Shown: piece after piece, positions 15,297-18,789 of the stretch
Numbering within the stretch: position 1 is the stretch's first letter
How the letters are laid out: each line of letters starts with the position of its first letter
NCBI GenBank assembly: GCA_037380725.1
Contig: JARRRL010000009.1
Location: 1 to 18,789 of the forward strand
Reading direction: 5' to 3'
Source of the DNA: JARRRL01 sp037380725
GTDB taxonomy: Bacteria; Pseudomonadota; Gammaproteobacteria; Pseudomonadales; JANQJO01
DNA: 18,789 nucleotides
The notes under the pieces: generated by a model
Seen by the model: only the letters and a program-made list of their open reading frames with translations
Database searches by the model: none
Told to the model about the DNA's origin: nothing
Made by a program: the position numbers and the translations under genes

Positions 15297-15616
15297 CTGT
15301 ATAAATTCGATAAGATCACGAAGACAATGTGGTTATTGTTATAATTTTGTTTCAATGTGCATTCTGTTGCGCATCAGTTTTTCTTGCTGTTATTGTTTTA
15401 TTGCTGTCTGTTTTTTTGCGCTGATCGTGTTGAGCGCGTGTGGTTTATGTTGTCACATAGCATGGTGTTTTGTTACAGATTCCGTCTATTTATATGAAGC
15501 GGCATTTGATATTGTGTTGATCACTAACCTGTATCTCTGTCAGGTGTTCGCGTTCAGGTGTTTACAAATTTTTTGTCACTTTACACATAACAGAGCTTAA
15601 TAATAAAGAGATCGTT
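15297..15616. other. T-rich intergenic region before the 552-residue orphan
   Basis: 320 bp, T-rich on the + strand. It contains a perfect extended -10 element (15337-15345), a weak A/T stem ACAAT-GTGGTT-ATTGT (15324-15339), and the Shine-Dalgarno AAAGAG (15605-15610) of the next gene. An 80-codon ORF (15358-15600) crosses it but has no ribosome binding site; I do not call it. Confidence 0.5.
15337..15345 (+). promoter_or_regulatory. Extended -10 promoter candidate for the orphan gene
   Basis: TGTTATAAT is a perfect TATAAT (15340-15345) with the TGn extension. The -35 position is poor, which extended -10 promoters tolerate. Transcription from about 15352 would give a 5' leader of about 265 nt before the ATG at 15617. 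Confidence 0.45.
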
Positions 15617-17275
15617 ATGGCTCGTGAAACCTTACTTCGAAGAATGACACTTTCTGCTCGCAGCGCTGAACTTGTTGCCGCGAAGAAAAAACAGAAAAAG
15701 GGTGTTCGCCGTTTTATGCACATGGTGTTGGTGTGCGGCACGGCGATGCTCGCAAACTGTTCAGGTGAATTTCAGCAGGATATTCGCGGTATGATGGGGA
15801 GTAAAGTCCGCTCCTTCACTGATGTTGTGACAGCAGAAGTGCCGACGGTGAGTACTGCTTCTTTAAATGGGACGTGGATTGCTGCTGTTTCTTCCGAAGT
15901 GGAAGTGACCTTGGTTGCGGTTGATACAGGTACAGGTATTCAGTTGTTGGAATCCAATCCCATTGCAGGCTTGGATAGCATGGGCGTAGAAGACGCGTTT
16001 GAGATCAATTCAAGCTTTAAAATCCAACAAAACCTAAATGATCCGACCCTGTTTAATATGACCAAGTGTGGTGTTCCAGGTGAAGCCAGCGTTTATCGCG
16101 CTGTTCGAACGGATAACACATTGGTTTCTCAGCTCAATGAGACTGCCATCACGAATCCGGCTGCGGCACAGGAAGGCGTAAACCTGGATCTGCCTACCTT
16201 GAGTGGTTTTATTGGGTTTGAAACACCGGGTCAGATTGAACAAAATAAGAAAGTCGTTTTTGACGATATTTCAATTAACAATATTTTGTTTATTGGAACA
16301 CTCAATAATGTTAACACGGCATTGTTTCCAGAGAATCAGATTGGTGCTGGTTTGCAAGCTGAAATCGATCGCTTTAAAGCGGTATTGCCTAATAATCAAA
16401 ATGCGATTCTGAACCTGCGTTTTAATAACAAAGCGAAAATGGCGTGGTTAAAGGTTTTGGATGATACGCAAACGGCGCTGGGTACGGCCAATGTCAATGG
16501 AACGGCCTTCGATGTGGACTGTTTTCACTTTTCGAAGCGGACAACGGGTATGGATAACCTGACAGATTCAGCCGTTAAATTGAGCCATTTACAATACAAT
16601 GTGGCGGATGCCACCGGCAATACTTTCATCAATATCGAAGAGAAAGATCAACCTTCAGACGCGCAAACGGGCTTGTTGGTTTCGACGACCGAACTGATTC
16701 AGCAAGTACCGGTAGCTGCTCGGGATGTGGGTGACTCGCCGAGATTGGGACAGCGATTGATCGACGTGAATGGCAACATTGATGGCTTACCTTTTTTGAT
16801 GAATCGTGTCGACTCCGATCTACCTGATTTTGTTCAGGCTGCGCCGCTGGCCCACGTCAATCAGCGTTTTTGCTTGGATCTGTTGGCCGATGATAATGCG
16901 TCCAGCTCGAATGCAGGCTCGAGAGATTTTGCGGCGCTTCCTTTTTTATCTGATTTATTTTGCGAGAACGAGCTGGGTGCGTCGGGGTTTTCTCTTTCGG
17001 ATTTGTTCGCGAATCTGGAAGCGCAGCGGCAAGACAACACGCGTCGCGTGGGTAATTCAGACGAGTCGGTGGAAATTGTTCAGGATATCTTGGATAAAAT
17101 TCGAGGCCGATGCAACAACGCGACGCCTGTAGAACAAGTTTTGTTTTCGACGGAAACGGCCACCTTGGTCATGGATGCTTTTGACGTCGAACTGCAAAGT
17201 CACGAGGCGCGTTTTAGCACCGTTTCAGCGGATGGTGTCACGACACCGGGTACGATTGATATTACGCTGTTTTAA
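15617..17275 (+). CDS. Large exported hypothetical protein (552 aa)
   Basis: I do not recognise this protein. The N-terminus is strongly basic (AKKKQKKGVRR, 22-32), then a hydrophobic stretch FMHMVLVCGTAMLANC (33-48), then SGEFQQD. This looks like an unusually long signal peptide with a lipobox-like LANC, so Cys48 may be lipidated, although Asn at -1 is atypical. The remainder is soluble, rich in Asn, Thr, Asp and Val, with no membrane helix. It begins with a possible beta-rich module, SLNGTWIAAVSSEVEVTLVAV (about 83-103). Five further cysteines (in TKCGV, DCFHF, FCLDL, FCENEL and RCNNA) could make disulfides in the periplasm. It ends TIDITLF. AAAGAG lies six bases before the ATG. Local G+C is uneven, about 28% around 16261-16320. 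No partner gene adjoins it on the same strand. Confidence 0.85.
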   Translation: MARETLLRRMTLSARSAELVAAKKKQKKGVRRFMHMVLVCGTAMLANCSGEFQQDIRGMMGSKVRSFTDVVTAEVPTVSTASLNGTWIAAVSSEVEVTLVAVDTGTGIQLLESNPIAGLDSMGVEDAFEINSSFKIQQNLNDPTLFNMTKCGVPGEASVYRAVRTDNTLVSQLNETAITNPAAAQEGVNLDLPTLSGFIGFETPGQIEQNKKVVFDDISINNILFIGTLNNVNTALFPENQIGAGLQAEIDRFKAVLPNNQNAILNLRFNNKAKMAWLKVLDDTQTALGTANVNGTAFDVDCFHFSKRTTGMDNLTDSAVKLSHLQYNVADATGNTFINIEEKDQPSDAQTGLLVSTTELIQQVPVAARDVGDSPRLGQRLIDVNGNIDGLPFLMNRVDSDLPDFVQAAPLAHVNQRFCLDLLADDNASSSNAGSRDFAALPFLSDLFCENELGASGFSLSDLFANLEAQRQDNTRRVGNSDESVEIVQDILDKIRGRCNNATPVEQVLFSTETATLVMDAFDVELQSHEARFSTVSADGVTTPGTIDITLF

Positions 17276-17338
17276 GTTGATGCTTTACGTTGATACTTTT
17301 GATGGTCTTGTCATTGTGTTTTGCATTTGATTCACCGC

Positions 17339-17352
17339 CGCTTTGGGTATAT
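17339..17352 (+). repeat. 14-bp direct repeat, copy 1 (left of gmhA)
   Basis: CGCTTTGGGTATAT here is identical to 18003-18016 on the other side of gmhA. Similarity continues with AAAT (here) versus TAAAT (there), making 18 of 19 positions with one gap. It lies between the orphan gene and the gmhA stop codon. Confidence 0.85.
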
Positions 17353-17361
17353 AAATCCTGC

Positions 17362-17961
17362 TTAACACTTGTGTATACTTTCAAAAAGTTGTGCTTCAAT
17401 AAGCTGAATCATGATATGAATAACTTTGATATGCATTTCTTGCACTCTGTCTGCCCAGCCTTCCGCTGAGCCGGGTGTTAAAATAGGTATATCTGATATT
17501 TTTTCGAGCTCGGAAGTTCCACCGCCAGTTAACGCAATAATTTTTCCGCCCTTCGAAGATGCCGCTTTCGCTGCTTCAATAACATTAGCGCTGTTGCCAC
17601 TTGTTGATATTGCCAATAATACATCTTTGGATGAAAAGTGTGCCTCTATAAAACGAGAAAAGACCCTTTCATATCCAAAATCATTAGCTACGCAGCTTAA
17701 ATGGCCAGGATCAGAGATCGCTATGGCAGGAAGTGCTTTTCGATTTTTTCTAAACTTCCCCGAGAGTTCCTCCGCAAAATGCATGGCATCGCTCATTGAG
17801 CCACCGTTTCCACAGCTAATGACTTTACCGTTATTTTGGAAAGCATTCACAATACATTGCGATGCCTGTACAATTTTCTTGTGTAAACTGGAATTTGATA
17901 AAGCCTGTGACAGGCATGATTGAGCATCAGTCAGGGCATCGATAACTATTTTTTCAAGCAT
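17362..17961 (-). CDS. gmhA: Sedoheptulose 7-phosphate isomerase GmhA
   Basis: 199-residue SIS-domain enzyme converting sedoheptulose 7-phosphate to D-glycero-D-manno-heptose 7-phosphate, the first step toward heptose in the LPS core. The match to E. coli GmhA is close: VISCGNGGSMSDAMHFAEELSGKF (48-71), AIAISDPGHLSCVANDFGY (80-98), LAISTSGNSANVIEA (116-130) and DRVQEMHIKVIHIMIQLIE (171-189). His61, Glu65, Gln174 and His177 fit the catalytic and metal-binding set. This sets it apart from the related DiaA. ATG at 17959-17961 follows AAGGA. A hand count of 17401-17940 gives about 43% G+C, lower than leuS or clsB. It stands alone, without hldE or gmhB, between 14-bp direct repeats, suggesting it may have been acquired or moved as a unit (inference). 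Confidence 0.93.
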   Translation of the reverse strand: MLEKIVIDALTDAQSCLSQALSNSSLHKKIVQASQCIVNAFQNNGKVISCGNGGSMSDAMHFAEELSGKFRKNRKALPAIAISDPGHLSCVANDFGYERVFSRFIEAHFSSKDVLLAISTSGNSANVIEAAKAASSKGGKIIALTGGGTSELEKISDIPILTPGSAEGWADRVQEMHIKVIHIMIQLIEAQLFESIHKC

Positions 17962-18002
17962 AAGTAATTCCTTCTACTAACATTAAAAACCTAAATTTCA
18001 AG

Positions 18003-18016
18003 CGCTTTGGGTATAT
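18003..18016 (+). repeat. 14-bp direct repeat, copy 2 (right of gmhA)
   Basis: Second copy of CGCTTTGGGTATAT, in the same orientation as 17339-17352, about 664 bp apart. It lies in the 76-bp gap between gmhA and the EAL-like gene; this gap also holds the gmhA Shine-Dalgarno. Confidence 0.85.
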
Positions 18017-18037
18017 TAAATTAGCTTTTGGGTTGCG

Positions 18038-18789
18038 TTAATCTACGCGGGCCGTCGTGTGCTCGTCGATGAGTGATTCGATGTTTTGCGCGTTGCCGCT
18101 TTGGGAGAGATAGCCGCCTTGTCCGATGGTGGCGCCGAGCTGCTTGAATAAATGCCAAGTTGAGGCTTGATCAATGTGTGAAATGGCAATTTCGCAATTG
18201 AAACGATGCGCGAAAGCGAACACAGCTTGGGTTGCTGCTGTGAATTCGTTGGTGAACGCATCATGATCTATCGTGTTCATGTTCTCTATGCTGTTGTCGT
18301 CTGTGCTGGTGAGATATTTGGATTCGTATCGTAGGGAGGAGAAGTGCAGCCTTTTCACCAAGGCGTTGGGCGCTTTATTTAAAATGGTGTACGCATCGGG
18401 TAGATCATCAACCGTTAAAGCCACTTGCAGTTGAGAGAAAAAGCACTGATTGAGCGGGTCTTCTAAACTGTTTAATGGCAAGTGGTGTAGCCGGTTTAAG
18501 GTCTGTTCGTGCATTTGAATCATGACGTCTTTGGGATTGATCAGATTTCGACGTAAGGCTTCTTTGTAGGCGTGCACAAAGCAGGTTAATTGCAGTTTAT
18601 GTGGTGCCAATTGGACGGTCAGTGGCAATAAAGTTTTGTGATAGCGTGGGTTGGCTTTCCAGCGACTGATGAGCGTGCTGATTTCCTTAAAAAGCCAACT
18701 GTGGTAGCGCAGTAATAGTTTGGCGTTATCGGATTGCATGATCACTTCTTCGACGGAGCGCGATAGGTGTGGCGTGCTTGCGTCATGAC
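18038..18789 (-). CDS. Degenerate EAL-domain protein, C-terminal part (5' end outside window)
   Basis: The frame is open from the TAA at 18038-18040 to the right edge; GTG 18745 and ATG 18739 are internal, since coding-like sequence (HLSRSVEEV) continues upstream of them. About 250 residues are visible. By eye they follow the order of an EAL fold. SVEEVIMQSDNAKLLLRYHSWLFKEI resembles the segment around AEFIPLAEETG...W. LPLTVQLAPHKL resembles VNLSPRQL. LQVALTVDDLPDAYTIL resembles IALDDFGTGYSSL. FAFAHRFNCEIAISHIDQASTWHLFKQLGATIGQGGYLSQ resembles LAHSLGLKVVAEGVET...LGCDYGQGYLF. The catalytic motifs DDFG, KID and AEGVE are altered, so it probably does not hydrolyse c-di-GMP. A receptor, scaffold or decaying gene are alternatives. 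Assignment rests on pattern order only. Confidence 0.6.
   Translation of the reverse strand, partial: HDASTPHLSRSVEEVIMQSDNAKLLLRYHSWLFKEISTLISRWKANPRYHKTLLPLTVQLAPHKLQLTCFVHAYKEALRRNLINPKDVMIQMHEQTLNRLHHLPLNSLEDPLNQCFFSQLQVALTVDDLPDAYTILNKAPNALVKRLHFSSLRYESKYLTSTDDNSIENMNTIDHDAFTNEFTAATQAVFAFAHRFNCEIAISHIDQASTWHLFKQLGATIGQGGYLSQSGNAQNIESLIDEHTTARVD

Noticed and set aside
15358..15600. 80-codon Cys-rich hydrophobic ORF with an LSACG motif, a possible small lipoprotein
   Set aside because: No ribosome binding site; the Cys/Phe/Leu content follows from T-rich DNA, and the hydrophobic character continues past the supposed cleavage site.
17281..17310. Imperfect 13-bp tandem repeat GTTGATGCTTTAC/GTTGATACTTTTG after the orphan gene
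   Set aside because: Only 10 of 13 positions match, A/T-rich, and no structure or gene is linked to it.

Overview
The window looks like chromosome of a Gram-negative gammaproteobacterium of roughly 50% G+C. The reasons are the leuS-lptE-holA gene order, a DUF1820 gene, a trimeric-porin gene, heptose/LPS functions, and an aa3-type oxidase whose subunit II carries a fused cytochrome c domain, as in Pseudomonas and relatives. I cannot name the genus from sequence alone. Most of the window is conserved housekeeping DNA. I saw no rRNA, tRNA, CRISPR array, insertion sequence or phage gene.

Layout, left to right. (1) 1-190: 3' part of a DUF2909 small membrane protein (+), running tail-to-tail into the oxidase operon. 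(2) 230-4723 (-): cytochrome c oxidase operon in the order coxB (with cytochrome c domain), coxA, ctaG (copper insertion), coxC. (3) 4724-5211: divergent promoter region with a consensus -10 box inside a palindrome. (4) 5212-5586 (+): DUF1820 protein. (5) 5816-6016 (+): unrecognised 66-residue helical protein, followed by a perfect 15-bp hairpin shared with the convergent porin gene 6078-7121 (-). (6) 7503-8492 (-): YrbG-like calcium/sodium antiporter. (7) 8606-13030 (-): leuS-lptE-holA. (8) 13277-15296 (+): ElyC/YdcF-type DUF218 membrane protein followed by a ClsB-type cardiolipin synthase. (9) 15617-17275 (+): large unrecognised exported protein. (10) 17362-17961 (-): gmhA, low in G+C and bracketed by 14-bp direct repeats. 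(11) 18038 to the right edge (-): C-terminal part of an EAL-like protein lacking the expected catalytic motifs.

How the genes work together. The left part builds the terminal oxidase of aerobic respiration: CoxB/A/C are the core, CtaG delivers copper, and the fused cytochrome c passes electrons to CuA. Much of the rest concerns the cell envelope: LptE (LPS assembly), GmhA (heptose for LPS core), ClsB (cardiolipin), a DUF218 protein, a porin and a cation exchanger. leuS and holA serve translation and replication and are linked to lptE as in other gammaproteobacteria.

The least explained items are the 552-residue exported orphan, the 66-residue ORF with its palindromic hairpin, the repeat-built insertion in LptE, the gmhA cassette and the degenerate EAL protein. 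No clear multi-gene novel system is visible. Several start codons were moved to internal ATG/GTG codons because the Shine-Dalgarno position decides them.
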